Under the pieces are notes generated by a model. It did no database searches. It worked only from the letters and a program-made list of their open reading frames with translations, and was not told where the DNA came from. This document shows positions 13,401-25,559 of a DNA stretch of 64,000 bases, piece after piece. Each line of letters begins with the position of its first letter. Position 1 is the first letter of the stretch. Made by a program: the position numbers and the translations under genes. This DNA comes from Loxodes magnus (taxonomy: Eukaryota > Ciliophora > Karyorelictea > Loxodida > Loxodidae): positions 62,001 to 126,000 of the forward strand of contig CAMPDV010001037.1 of the NCBI GenBank assembly GCA_946699065.1. The letters are read 5' to 3'.

Positions 13401-15409
13401 AGTTATAAATACTCTAATGCATCATATTGGCAATCTTCACTCTGGGGTCCATAACATCCAAATTATCCACAAGATGGATGACAAATATCAGCAAAAAGTT
13501 ATTTGATCTAACTTGAAGTTAATAAAGATTTTGGGTAAAATTTAAAATAACTGATATCCATTAGAGAACTTTAAGAACTTGTATAGTTATCACTTCCTAT
13601 TATTAATTTAAAGGTGGTATTATCTTAACTAATAGGAATAGATTAATTGGTTGCTTATTCATTTATTATAGACGAGCCTCATTCTTTTGATCACATGTAA
13701 ATGAATTAATTTTAATTTTTAATTCCTATTGCAATTCATTTATATCTGAAGTTATTTTAAAGGCTAATCTTAAAATCTTCTTAGTTAATTCTGTATCTTC
13801 CAGTGATTGAGTCGAATTATAATTATCATCCACATTAATTTTATTTAGAATCTTCACCTTGCAAGTTGAAAATGCCTGATAAATTCGTTTTATCAACATG
13901 TCTAATCAGAAAAACGAAAGTTAAACTGTAACAGTCATATTAATAGTCTCATGAACCAAAGATAGAACTTTTATTATCAAACATCAATGCATCTGAAGAA
14001 AATAATCTTGCATGTTCAACTATTTAGAAATACATAAGTTCAATAGAGATATCTGAACATCCCGATTAACCTCCAATGTAACTAATATATGCATTGCAAT
14101 CAGTTTCTGCTATAATTATTTATTTTAACTTATCTTCTGAAAATCCAACGTGTGGATAAAACTTTAGTCTTTTAAAATTAAGAGCCAATTAAGTACCACT
14201 TCAGATTTCACTAGGAGCTCCTCCTATGTATATTGCTTAGCTTGAATCTCATTGGAGAGAGCAGAAAGACCTAGTTGCTTATGTTTATGTAGAGCATAAT
14301 TATACATTAGAAGTAACATCATATATGCATAGTGAGTGAGTATATCCACTAATTTGCTTATTAACTGTAATGCCTACTATATATTAAGAATTTGCTAAAG
14401 TTTGTATTTAATTACTGTTAAAGGTGTTATCAGTTGATAATAGATAAGAGTAGAATTTGTTATTTTATTAATAGCTTTTTACAGTAACTCTTAAAATATT
14501 CTAATTTGAACATTAACTTTAAGAAGGGCCTTTTATTAAAAATACTACTCCTTCACTTAGTTCAACAGTACCAAGTTTTAAGAGAAAAGTAATTGTATAG
14601 GGTCTTTAAAAGTGCTCGTAATTAAATATTGTAACGTTGCTAACAGCTCATTTATAAAATCCTTTATTTTCAGTTGTTGAATTGTCAACTTACACTCAAT
14701 TAAATTAATCATTCAGTTCATAATATAAGATTTCTGAGCATCCTGACATATCAGGAATATTTCCAGGAAGGCATAAGTAGTCACAATATTTATGACATGG
14801 AGTAAATCATATATATGGAGAAGGAAGTTTAAGATGTCAATTAAATTAAATAAAATCTGAAGTTGCAAAACTAATGTAATAAGAAGCTCCAACTAAATTA
14901 TATCCAACTGTTATTTTTTAAAGCATAAATAAAAAATAATTTCAAAATTATATGTCAAAGCAAGTTGTTTAAGTTACATTGAAGGTAAATTAGCAAACTT
15001 GACATGTTTTATAATATCAATTTCCTGAGCAAGCAATGCTAACATAGCCTATATATTATGAGTCTTAAATTCCTCAAGAGGAATTGAAATTTACACATTT
15101 AGGCTAATCACCACTAGCAATTAACGTCATTTAAAATTTTCCAGGATTATAATAAACCTCTATATATCCATTACTTCCTTCTACTTTAAAAATAGACTAA
15201 TTTTGTGTAGAACTCAAATAGAAATATCCTCCTAGTTATCAACTTCTTTATTAATAAGTATCATAAAACTTATTAAACAAGTTAGACATAGAAATCAAAG
15301 TGGGATTGCTACCATTATGAATGGTTTTTGTATGAGGATTAGTCAGTAACCATGATAGGCATCAGTTTATTTAGATGAGGAGTACTAGAGACTAGGCGAA
15401 ATACTTCAT
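225..15409 (-). CDS. Giant LamG-repeat surface membrane protein, copy A
   Basis: Read with UAA/UAG=Gln and UGA=Trp, one frame stays protein-like from ATG 15409 to a UGA at 227-225. Removing the 20-nt intron (1387-1368) leaves exactly 5,055 codons. Order seen: signal peptide (MKYFAQSLVLL...); N-terminal lectin-like part; Cys-rich stretch near residues 870-1030; seven modules of about 450 residues, each with a LamG/ConA-like domain (G-F-x-L-x-F-W, then W-H-[HY]-x-[LV]) and a closing D-C-W-x4-P-C-W-x2-C-x-G-x-C; a CxxC-rich region near residues 4150-4400; several membrane helices from about 4500 to 4850; a Gln/Glu-rich tail. The LamG fold commonly binds glycans or proteins, so adhesion or recognition at the cell surface is inferred. 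I know no named orthologue. Further undetected micro-introns of length divisible by 3 are possible. UGA is absent from the last 105 codons before the proposed stop. Confidence 0.88.
1368..1387 (-). other. 20-nt micro-intron in copy A
   Basis: On the minus strand the segment reads GTAATTTATTTTATATTTAG. Upstream the frame runs ...LASYTSL; removing the 20 nt continues as MLQVGLIVRFFWII..., a good membrane helix that then stays in frame to the stop. Without removal the frame turns non-protein-like. Copies B and C have an intron at the same codon boundary, B with a different length and sequence. The phase is 0. Tiny introns are typical of ciliates, especially heterotrichs and relatives. Confidence 0.85.
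3000..12350 (-). repeat. Seven tandem LamG/Cys modules within copy A
   Basis: Protein-level tandem repeat with a period of about 1.35 kb (about 450 residues). The LamG F-W motifs fall near 12135, 10829, 9447, 8068, 6694, 5350 and 3996. Between them recur a Cys linker of the type C-x-H-x-[FY]-N-P-x-W-P-S-x-G-x-C-x-C-S-L-G-Y and the D-C-W...P-C-W...C-x-G-x-C motif. Modules are clearly homologous but not identical within one protein, whereas the same module is nearly identical between copies A, B and C. Confidence 0.8.
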
Positions 15410-16250
15410 TTATAAAAATGTAAATTGAAATAAAGCCTAAAGACATATTTAGTTATCTAATTGGAGAGCACTCTTAACTATAAATCGAATAATTTCAAAG
15501 CATTTTATCAAAAGAAACAGAAAGATATTATAAGAATGATAAAGCTTGGATGTATCTTTCCCTAGCTACAAGTTTTAGACTAAGATGGTAATTAGAAAAC
15601 TTAAAATTTAAAAAGAAGGTTAGGATTGCTAGATGGGATTAAATGATTCAGCAAAGACTTGGAGGGATTTTCTTGTTCTTGAAGAGAGAGCAACATATAT
15701 TTAAAGGAGTTAATCATGAGATTAATTAATTAAGCTTTATTTAGGTTTTCCTAAATTTTCAAGTTTATCTAGCATAGGCAGTTCCATTTTCAAGGTAATT
15801 TAAGTAGCAATAATCAAGAAATACTGCAAGAGGAAGCTTATAATTTAGATTTAGAAAAGCAGAAATGCTGGGAATTTGAGATATACAGTTTGGCATTTGA
15901 AGATAGCATTCAATTGATAACTTTATAAATCCATTTTAAGTTATTCTATTAATTGATTTTATTTTAAATGAATAAATGAAACTAATAATTATTAGATACA
16001 AATACTAAGAACTCATCTAATAACTCACATTTAATCCAAATTTATAAAACAAATTTAAGCTAATCTAGAACTAATCAATGTAAAAGCTCACTTATCAAAT
16101 AACGAGAAAAATAGTCAAGGATATGAGAAATTTTAAATCTGCCTTTTAGTCAATCGGCCTAAGGACAGTTTAAATTTGAAATCTAAGAGAATAAAATGCT
16201 GGAATTAGATTGATGAATATCTATTATACTTAGGGATAATATCAATTAAT
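15410..16250. repeat. 5' flank of copy A, homologous to the flank of copy B
   Basis: The first 500 bp or so outward from the copy A start match, at moderate identity and inverted, the stretch outward from the copy B start (about 36870-37342). Shared landmarks include a TTAGTTATCTAATT-like string and a TTTCAAAG string at the same distance from each start. The duplication unit therefore includes promoter DNA. An ATG at 15643 lies 234 bp from the A start, like the ATG 236 bp from the B start, but its reading does not match the 78-residue B-side protein well. I call it a relic. Beyond about 15.95 kb the stretch is featureless AT-rich DNA. Confidence 0.55.
15643..15900 (+). pseudogene. Likely relic of the divergent small gene seen beside copy B
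   Basis: The position relative to the giant-gene start (ATG 234 bp away, divergent) equals that of the 78-residue ORF beside copy B (236 bp). Nucleotide similarity continues for roughly 200 bp, including the strings around CTTTATTTA and TTTTCAAGG. The translated sequence shares only scattered residues with the B-side protein, and the similarity ends before the conserved-looking basic C-terminal part. A decayed copy fits best. It could instead be conserved promoter DNA with no gene on either side. Confidence 0.25.
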
Positions 16251-18300
16251 AATAATTTTTCTTTTTTCTATCTTTCTTTATCTCTATTCATTTAAATTTG
16301 GTAAGTAAACTTATATAGAAAATAGGCTTTAGATACTCTTTGCTTAACTCTGTAATAGAATGATATAAATAGACTTAACTTTAAGCAATCTACTTTAAAT
16401 CTCATTTCAATTATTTTAATTCAGTTTAATACATTATAAGATATAAGTCATTCAATCTTCTTTTTGGGATATTTAAAAGATGATAACTCTAAATATAAAT
16501 AAAGCACATTAACAAAGTAAAGCATCAAAGCACAAAACGATATGAGGAGAAAAAAGAGCCTACATCATTAAATCTAATTAATCGAAGATAAGTTCAGTAA
16601 GATTAGCTAATATATTGAAAGAGAAGTACAATTAAAGATAAAAGAACTGGTTAAAAATTACTTTTTATGGTAAGTGTGGGTACAATTTTATTAATAACGA
16701 TTTTTAAGAAACTTATCTATCTTCTGTTGCAATAAAAAAAGACTAAATATCCAATAAAATGTTTCAAAATAAAGAATAGACTGAAGATAAATACCTTACT
16801 TATATATAAAAATTATTTGAGACTTGAAACATCATTCCAGACTTTCAATTAATATGAATTATTTATTAGGAGTATTCGTAAGTAATAATAATGATGAACT
16901 ATATTATATCTTGCATACATGTTATCTGTGCACTTACTAAGCAATCCAAATTAGTTATAAATCATTTGCATAGCGGATATTACACTTTCAGCTTTTGCTC
17001 ATTTAAAAATAAGAAACCTTTAAGTAAATTCCTTAAATATGAAATAATCTTCCAATTTAAAGCTCTTAGTTCTCCTCTGTTATTCTCAATTCATAAAGTA
17101 TCTTTAGACATAAAAGAGAAATTAAAGAAATATAAATTTATTTGCTTTAAGATAAATTCAAATTTAATAATAAATCATAAGCAAAATCTTTAAACATCTA
17201 AATATATAAATTAAATTAACAAACTTGCAAATGTTTAAGTTTTAATTTTAAAACTATTTTGCCTAAATTAGTAAAGCTGTTGCTAAAAGTCTGTATTACT
17301 AGTTTCTCTATAATCTCTTCCTTTTGCTTAAATATAAATCTTTTTTTGTTTTATCTTTATTTTGCGATTCGCCGTATTTCTTACACAGAATCTGCTTAAG
17401 TCTTTCCAAAGCATTTGGCTTTACATATTTCACCTATATATAGATTTTAATCTTCATAATTTTCTATTTTATACTCTATTTTGCTATTATTTTATATTTT
17501 AGGGTTTATGTTAAGGGTATTTTTCAGATGAACATTTTCACTCTCTATTTATTTCCGCGTGCTGGAATTTTCTGGCAATAGTAATTAGTAGTATCATTTA
17601 TAAAATTCAAATACTTTCTTAAGCATTAATGAGTTTCTTTTGGTATAATATTTCTTTACTATTTGCACGTATTATAATTAAGTATTTCTTCAGCATATTT
17701 TAATTTAACTAAAACCAGAAAAACTTTGCTACAATAAACTAATTTTCTTTTCCATTACTACCCTTCTTTCATCTTTTTTTTATTTCTGTAGAGATGAAGT
17801 AAAGTTTTAATCAGTACTCATTTAATATTCATTTTTTCACTTTGAACAATACTTCTTTAATTCTTTAAGTTTGCATGTTTGTAAAATGTCAAAGGCGTGT
17901 AAAATTAGCTCAGTAATGTAAAAAAATTTGTTATTTTCCCTTAGCAATAAAAAAGTTGCTGCCCAATTTAGTTATTTTAACAATCTTAATCTTCTTGAAA
18001 TAAATGACTCTAATTATGATTAATATAATTCTGAAGCTACTTTTGATTTTATCTATGTTATTATGGTTTAAGTTATTTCCATTCTATTTCTACTTTACTA
18101 ATCTTCAGTTAATTATTATTACAACCACAACATAAGCATATTAACTTTCTCTCTTTAAATTAGTAAAATTAAATAATCATTTGTTTATATTAAACTCTTA
18201 GAGTGAATGTTCAATTTAAAGTAAACATTTCGTTTATCCTCTACATATTCTCTTTATTTTAAAATCAACTTAATTTTACTTTTAAAAACAATTTATAAAA
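16250..18300. other. AT-rich stretch, nothing supported
   Basis: I see no domain, RNA gene or paralog support. A 100-codon standard-code ORF at 16891-17193 has low-complexity composition typical of chance. Part of 17.9-18.3 kb could hold 5' exons of the membrane-protein gene that follows, for example a reading that includes SNYDQYNSEATFDF near 18.0 kb, but I cannot fix exon borders. Confidence 0.4.
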
Positions 18301-20170
18301 GATTAAAGTCTATGCTATATAAGACAGGTAAGTGCCTCTTATTTTTAATGTAGTTTTCTTTTTAAATTTGGTTTGTTAATAAGAGTGAAATATATAAATG
18401 AATATAAAGCTTATTGCTATACCATATACTTAATAATAATGCTTATTTATATATAAGTATAGCTAACCCTTTTTTAAAAGACTCTAGTTTATTTAATTAG
18501 AATATATCAGCTTTCAGACTTTAATACATCATTCTTATTAATTACTTTATTTCCCTTAAGACATTTTCAATACAATATTTTGCTTATCTACTTTCTAATC
18601 TGTCTATCTAGCTAATATTTCTATTTTTCACAGTTTACTGAAGATAAGAGATTAATTTATGGGCTGATTGAAGTAATTACCTTTAAACTTAATGCTTGCT
18701 ATTATTCTAATTATGATGCATCATTAGTATTTGAAGCTACAGTTGATAATGGCAAGGCTTTTAAACCGGAAAATATTACTTATTATTAAATTCACAGAAA
18801 AAGAAAGAGAAGATAAAAACTCTTTTAACCTCAAGTTATATAGTATCAGCCCATTTTCTGTATTAGTTGTTCTGATAGACTTCACTATTTAGTTGTAATT
18901 ATTTTAAATCTTCCTTTTAGGGTGAACTTCTCAAAAGAATTTTAGATCTTGATTTTAGCGTGAAATGTAATTTATTAATATTGAAGTATAATCAATTCAA
19001 AAACCTCTTTATGACTACTTTTGTTTTCAATTTGTTGCAACTATTTCATCGGAGACTCAAAAAGGCTTTATTATTGTAGCATCAATGACTTAACTCATTA
19101 GATTAATTTTTTGCCTCATATTTTATAAATGTAGGATTACTTTCCCCAGATTGTTTAATGGCTCATAATAAATGCTAACTTCTAAATTTTAATTTAATTT
19201 AATGCTTTAATGAGTTTTTCTTCGTTCTGATTACTACAGGTTTCTATTATTGCGTTAATCTCTTATTCAAAAGTCTACTTTAAATATTAAAAATTAGGGA
19301 AATATAAGTCACTTTGTTATTTTCTCTCCAAATTAAGATAGAAAGGTAATCATCTATTAACTTGATTAATAAGGTAGAATAGTAACTCTTAGCTTATCTT
19401 AAATATCTATTTTGTCCTATAAAATATATTTTTAATTATTCTTCTATTCCTTTATTTATCTTCATTTATCTATAGCAACCCTTTGTCTTAGCGTTTAAAT
19501 AAATTCTTTTATTGGCTAACTTCGATATCTTTGACTTAATTCTTTTTTTGAGCAGAGAGCTTTAAATAGACGCAAAAATCAATCTAAGAAGCTTATTAAT
19601 TCCAGCAGCTTTTCTTATTGGATCTTCATACAAATAAACGAACTGGATTAAGTTATTTTTGACATCTGGATTGATTATTTACAGTATTCTACTTACCTTT
19701 TGCTTTGTTAGTTTTCCTTCTTCTATATAAATTTATTCTATATAAAGGTTTATCATAAGCATTGCATCTTTTACTCTTTTGTATATAAATATAATAAAAT
19801 CACTCTTTATCTTTAAGAAAGGAGATTTGTTTAGTTCTTTTTATGTTCTTTAACTAAAATTTAAATTACCAAAACATCAAATTAATAAAATGAAGATTAA
19901 ACTAGGAAAAGTAGAGCCAAAGAATGAATCATTTAGATCATAATAAGGACCAATAAACTTGAGCAGGTTAAATAAGCAGAAAGAAGTAAATGAAGAAATA
20001 GTGATAAAGCTTGGAATTTAGAGAAAGGTAATTTTAATAGCATTATGCCTCTAAGAAGATTCTCAGGCCTTGGATATACTAATTAAGAAGTTTAAATGTA
20101 TAATTCTTAAAGGAATTGAAGGATAAATGATATACCAAAAAGCTGAAGATTTCAATATAATATCTAAACA
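18300..20170 (+). CDS. Candidate multi-exon membrane protein, function unknown
   Basis: Several stretches read as convincing protein. Near 18640-18900 is an ectodomain-like segment including LVFEATVDNGKAFKPEN and CISCSDRLHYLV. Near 18955-19100 is another (QKPLYDYFCFQFVATISSE, KGFIIVASMTQ) in a different frame. From about 19510 one frame runs through membrane helices (LIPAAFLIG, FLTSGLIIYSILLTFCFVSF, then IISIASFTLLYINII) into a basic tail that continues past ATG 19890 (MKIKLGKVEPKNESF...). The frame changes between segments fit micro-introns, one candidate being the 26 nt from GTAATTATTTT to CCTTTTAG just after HYLV. Exon borders, start and stop are not established; the tail may run to about 20.7 kb. 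A decayed inverted paralog lies at about 32.1-33.1 kb. No family recognised. Confidence 0.42.
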
Positions 20171-22518
20171 ATTATGAATATATCAAATCAATAACTCTAC
20201 ATCCTAATAAACAATGCAATTTACCAGAAAATTATGTAAACCAATATGCTAAGTAAGCATTTCTACTAAATAATGTAGTTAAATATCCAAAACTTTTCTC
20301 GAAATTTTTAACATAGAAAAATGAGAATTAACAAATAAAATTTAAGTAAAGCAGGTAAAACTTTGTGTACTTATTAAATAAGATAGAATAACAGAACAAG
20401 CAAGAAATTAATAAAAGGAATTTATCTGACCAAGAAATTAAGGGATTAAATCAGATGCAATTTAGAAGTTACGAACTTGATTGAAACTGATAAACTTATA
20501 TGAAAATTGGAGAATAAGGATATAGATTGATACTTAAAAGAATATATGCAAAGCCTCTAAAAGAAGATCTCTAGGTTTAGATTATTTTATTTAAGAGCTT
20601 GAGATAATGATTCATAAAATAATTGAAGGGTATTTTATATAGTAAAGATCAGATTATTTCATTATAATGCTAACATATTTAGAGAATATTATATCAAGAA
20701 TTTTTATAATTATCCTTATAATTATAATTCAAGATCACAAGAACAGATTAAGTAAGCTACTATAGAAAAAAGTTTTAATAAGCATCTTTTAAAGAGAATA
20801 TAAGTAATGCATATAGCAGAAATAAAGAGCTAAGGAGAAGGTTAAGAAAATAATATAGAATTCATACAATCAGTTAATAAATTAAATTATCAACAGCTCT
20901 ATTAAAAACTTTAAAGATCATAAGCAAGAAAATAGCTTAATGCAACTAATAATTGGATATTCATTTTTCTGATTTGTAAAATAAAGCAAAATGAAACAAT
21001 CTACATTTCAAAAACCTAATAAAAAATTTAAAAGATTAATAGTATAATGTAGCTATATAATAAGGCTATAAAATTTAGGATAAACATAAAGATTATATTT
21101 TATAATACTTCATTATCTTAATAAATTTAAGAGATCTAATAAAAGCAGATAGCAAGGATAGGCTAATCGCTCTATAAGATTAAATTTCATAAGAATGCAA
21201 ATAAATATAAAGCAAAATAAAATTAAAATAGCATCATCTTTAATAAATTATAAGCAACTAATTTAATTAAAAAAGTCTATAATTTAAGAGAATTAAATGA
21301 TAAATCTAATTCTTCTTTCATTTTTTAAAGGCTGCTTATAGATTAAATGTAGAAGGATATAAAGTTTCGTATGTAAGTGGTTTAAATAAGATAAGTAGCT
21401 ACTGTAAATAGTAAGGATAATTAATAAAGTCTGAATTAATTATACTATACTTATAAAAAGATATTTTGCTATATATTAATAGATTAATTAAGTTATAATT
21501 GAAACACCACTAAATTAGAGGGAAATTCTAAAGAAATTAGATAAAAAGAACATAAATAGATTAGTTAAAAAATAATTAAAGGGTAAGATAAATCTATAAC
21601 TGAGAGATAAAGTCCAATCTAAAATATTTGAAATATATTTAAATAAGAAAAATATTAAACTAAAGCAATCTAACAATTTAAGCTATAGAATAAGTTAGAT
21701 TTATTAACTAAATCTATTAGAATTATCTAACTCTTGGTTATGTATTGTAATATTAAATATTTAAATTTGAGGAAATATATTAAAAAGGCTATGTATAATG
21801 TAGAATGTAAAAGTTAAAAATAAAAACTAAAATCAAAAATCAAAATTTAAAATTTAAAAGAACCATCAATAGATATTTAATTTTTTCGAGATTTAAAATA
21901 CTTGCTAGCAATAAATTTTAGGCTGAATAATCAAATAATCAACAATATTATAATAAAGTGAAATGAACTAATTGTTTGAGTTGCTTAACTATCTATATAA
22001 GGAGAAGATTAATACTGAGTAGATTTAGTATTCATAGAAACTAAAAGCTCTCCAACTTGAGATTTCAGGTAACTTATTTTGTAATTTTATCTTAAGAAAT
22101 TTGAATATAAAATTTGTAAAAAGACAAGAAGTACTTCATAAGGGAACAGTTTATGTGATATTATCATTTTGATATTAAATATTAAATCGCAATAGAATAA
22201 TAAATTTTATGGTTTATCTTTTAAGTAAGTTATTATATTAAGTAAAAATATATCCTGAAGGTACGGAATTAGATTCGTCTGTTATCCTTTATATGCAATT
22301 TAGTTTCTAGCAGGGTTAAATTGATGCTTTCAATGCATTTTGTTAGATAATTTTGAAATAAGATTTTCTAATTATTACTGAAGATAAATGCTTACTTATT
22401 CAAAACAATGTCTATAAAAAGATTTTCCCGCTTAATGTCAGAGTTAAATTTAAGAACAGAAAAGATATTTTAAAAGTAAAATGAGTGCATTATTGTAATT
22501 ATTAGTAAGTCAACACGG
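20170..22518. other. AT-rich stretch; the first 0.6 kb has an inverted homologue
   Basis: About 20400-20750 is homologous, inverted, to about 32100-32450. The pair shares a reading H-K-I-I-E-x-Y (near 20612 and 32248) followed by similar residues, so this part may be the tail of the preceding gene. From about 20.8 kb to the microsatellite I see only purine-rich low-complexity DNA with no supportable gene. Confidence 0.35.
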
Positions 22519-22546
22519 AAAATAAATAAATAAATAAATAAATAAA
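22519..22546. repeat. (AAAT)n microsatellite
   Basis: About seven perfect tandem AAAT units follow the string CAACACGG. A short imperfect AAGGAATAT tandem lies 200 bp further on, near 22740-22765. Confidence 0.85.
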
Positions 22547-22854
22547 CCTACAAAATGTGTATTGAAGCAATGTTTAATCTAAAAAACAAGAATCTAACTG
22601 ATTAATGAAGTAGCATTATAAACTATGAAAATAACTATACTATTAATGATTCTATTTACTTATTTAGAGTATCTATTCTAATTCTAAGTAGTTTAATATA
22701 CATTTGGAATAGGTCTAGAGATTTAAAGATAAGATATAGAATTATAAAGGAATATAAAGGAATATAAAGGTTATAGTTTAGAGTTAAATTATTCTTCTTT
22801 GATCTTTTTTAAATTAAACTAAATTAAAATTTGTTTAATGATAGGACTATGCTA

Positions 22855-23702
22855 GCTTGAGGTCCTACCTCCTTTGCCGGCTTTTCCTCCAAAGGTCCCT
22901 AAAATCCCCTTTCGGCTCACGTTTTGGGATATGAGATGGGGTTGGTTCTTTCTTCCATCTAAGGTCGGATAGAACGTTGTTAAATTTAGTCATATTTTCC
23001 TTCTTATTTAATTTAAGTATTCACAATTTTACCATAGAAGTCTCTAACTTTAGCATAAGTAGCATCTCTTGATTCTTTTCTTGGGTTGTGATCATATTAT
23101 CTTTTCATTTCCATTTTAACTTAATTTTTGTTTTCTGTTAATTAGTTTTTAATTTGTCCTTGCTTTTCCAGTTTCACAATCTTTGCATTTGTTTACTTTA
23201 GTCTATTATTAAGTATTTCATAGGCTTCTCAATAGTTTTAATCTTGCAGAATATAGTCAGCTTCCATTTCTTCAATACGTTCTAAGAGCTTCTTCTAAGT
23301 TCCAATGTGATAATCCGGGTGTGCTTCATTGTCTTCAATATGTGAGTCGAGATCTTTTTAGATCTCCATCGTGTAGAATTCAAATACTTTGATCTTATCA
23401 ATCAAAGTTAGGATGAGCTTAATCAGTTTCTCCTCGTCCATTACTATGAGGTCTTCTTACTCAGTTCATCAATTCCTTTGATGACTTCAAAAATTTGCAA
23501 AACCCGTTTTTAAGCTGTTTTAACTCTTTGTTTCTTGGCTGGGGCTTCAATAACCCCTGGGGTGTGTTCCTGCCTTTTCTTTAGTTAGTAGGGAGGCGAA
23601 GAATGCTCAATTGTTCCTTTTTGTTTCTTAATAAGTTTCTATTCTTCCCTCTAGAGAAGAAAACCTTTTGGTAGACTTTCTATATATTTTTTCTTTGATC
23701 AT
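22855..23702 (-). pseudogene. Coiled-coil, RGG-tail protein, tandem copy 1 (indels)
   Basis: Reads leftward. The N-terminal part is basic, with SPPYQ and APAKKQR (nuclear-localisation-like), then an IFEVIKGIDEL helix, MDEEKLIKLILTLIDKI, a long Lys/Glu/Gln coiled coil (LLERIEEMEADYILQD...), and a Gly-rich AGKGGR tail. The neighbouring copy aligns throughout. Compared with it, this copy has a 1-nt deletion near 23435 and a 1-nt insertion in an A run near 22924. The ATG at 23702 is out of frame with the conserved PPYQ reading. GC content is above the surroundings. Function unknown; an RGG-like tail and basic N-terminus would suit nucleic-acid binding, but that is inference. It may be a broken gene or hold assembly errors. 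Confidence 0.5.
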
Positions 23703-23867
23703 TATAATTAAAATTTATACTTTGATTGCAAGCATAATACATATTTCAACCAAAATCTACATAATTAATTAAAAAAAAATCGGTATTAACTTTATAAGAT
23801 TCTTATTATACATATCTGTACTTATAGCTATTAAATTAAATTAACATTAGTTTATATATAGGAATAA

Positions 23868-24707
23868 GTTCCTTGCTTAAGGGCCTACCTCCTCTGCCAG
23901 CCTGGTTTCCAGATTCCCGATACTCCCCTCTCGATTCACCATAGTAATTTACAATGGTATTTGGCCTTCTCCCTCTAAATTTTTCAATTGAAGGTCGGAT
24001 AATATTGGGTTATGTTTCTTCATATTTTTCTTCTTATTTTTAAATTTCTTGAGCGTTTTTTTCCCTAAATGATTCAGATTTTGGCAAATTCAGCATTTTT
24101 TAAATATTCTCTTTGGTTTCGTCATTTGAATTTTTCTATCTCCATTTAGTCTTAGTTATTAAATCTTATCTAGTTATTAATTAATCTTTAGTTTGCCAGT
24201 TTTTCAATTTTAGCATCTGTTTGTACCAATTTTTTATTTAGCTTTTCGTAAGCTTCGCCCTAGACTTCATCTTGCAGCAAATAATCAGCTTCCAATTCTT
24301 CTAACCATCCTAATAACTTCTATATCCCAATTTGATCATCTGGACTAGTTTAATTTTCCTCGATAGGAAGATCTAAATCTTTTTGAGTCTCAATCATGAA
24401 ATTTTCCAAATCCTTAATTTTATCTATTAATATTAAAATTAATTTAACTAGCTTCTCTTCGTCCACAGCCATGAGGTCTCCTTTACAGTATTTCTCTATT
24501 CCTTTAATAATTTAGAATGGTCTCATCACTAGTTCCAAAGCATTGCTTAATCTTTATTTCTTTGCTGGTGCTTCTGTTGCTTCTTGGGTATGTTCCAGCA
24601 GTTTTTCTGGTTAATACGGAGGTTAAAATTACTCTTTATTTCCTTTTTTTCTTAAGCAATTTTTATTCTTCCCTCCCAAGAAGAAATCCGCTGGTAAGAC
24701 GTTTCAT
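23868..24707 (-). pseudogene. Coiled-coil, RGG-tail protein, tandem copy 2 (one indel)
   Basis: Paralog of the preceding copy, same strand, about 170 bp away. Likely start ATG 24707 (MKRLTSGFLLGREEQ); copy 1 has the equivalent FLLQREEQKLIKK. Then PPYQ, APAKKQR, IIKGIEKYCKGDL, AVDEEKLVKLILILIDKI, a coiled coil (LLGWLEELEADYLLQDE), an IIRPSIEKFRGRR segment and an AGRGGR tail. Relative to copy 1 it lacks 2 nt near 24640, which puts the first 25 or so residues out of frame with the rest; from PPYQ on, the central coding frame looks intact. UAA/UAG are used as Gln throughout. The product and the true stop are uncertain. Confidence 0.5.
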
Positions 24708-25559
24708 TTTTTTACTTATAGCTATAATTGATAATATTTTGGTTTATTAGACAAAGAGCTTAATAAATTAATTGCTACAAATTAAGAAATCTCATATTTA
24801 ATCATTTACTAGTAATTATCAAATCTTATCTTTTAATATCATCTCTTAATGCTTTAATTTATTTTCTGTGTGTCATATAAATATACTTCTGTCTAATTAA
24901 GTTTAACAATTTTTTTCCATTGTATTAAGATTAAGCAGCTAATAGATAAATGGCATTATTTATTACTGCTATCATACGGTTATTACTGTTTTTTAAGTAG
25001 TATCTTGATTATTATCTACTTAATTTTTATCAGCTTAAATGATTTAAAAAGTTAGTTTGTTTATACATTTCAATTTCTTATTTTCTGCTGGACTCTTTAT
25101 TCCTGTAACAAATTTCCTATTTTGCAATGCATCATCTTCAATACCTATTTCAAATAATTAGAGATAAAGCACACTCAAAAGTTATTATAGTTAGCTTTAT
25201 TATTAAAGCTTTAAAAGGTAGATTAATTAAAAGAAATATTATTATAGCTATAAAGGTCAAAATGCTAATAGTTCAAATATTTTTTAAAGGTTGATACTCT
25301 TAAATTAATTAATTAGAAAAGTTTTAAAATTAAATGACATAAAGAAGAGTAAATTATGATTACACTTATTTAATAAAATCAAATTTTGGTTATTCATTGA
25401 CTTCTTAGTAAATTTATAGCTTTTTATTTACCTTTAACTTATTTGGCTATATTATCATTAATAAATTACCAAGTTGCTTTCCTTGAAGGATCTAAACTAA
25501 TTTTTTATGGAATAATATTAAGATTATTTTTATATATTTTCTTTTCTAATAATGCATCC
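24708..25559. other. AT-rich gap between the coiled-coil pair and the LINE
   Basis: No paralog or motif support. The last 200 bp may belong to the 5' part of the LINE, but no clear endonuclease motif is visible there. Confidence 0.4.

Noticed and set aside
1-15409. Interpreting the dense UAA/UAG/UGA content as a pseudogene or noncoding DNA
   Set aside because: Replacing the stops by Gln/Trp gives exact module repetition, conserved Cys spacing and an integer codon count over 15 kb, which random or decayed DNA would not.
16891-17193. 100-codon ORF with ATG and a standard stop
   Set aside because: Low-complexity I/K/N/L/F composition, no paralog at the mirrored position, and standard stops are not meaningful in this genome.
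24517-24750. 77-codon hydrophobic ORF on the plus strand
   Set aside because: It is antisense to the N-terminal part of coiled-coil copy 2, which is supported by its paralog.
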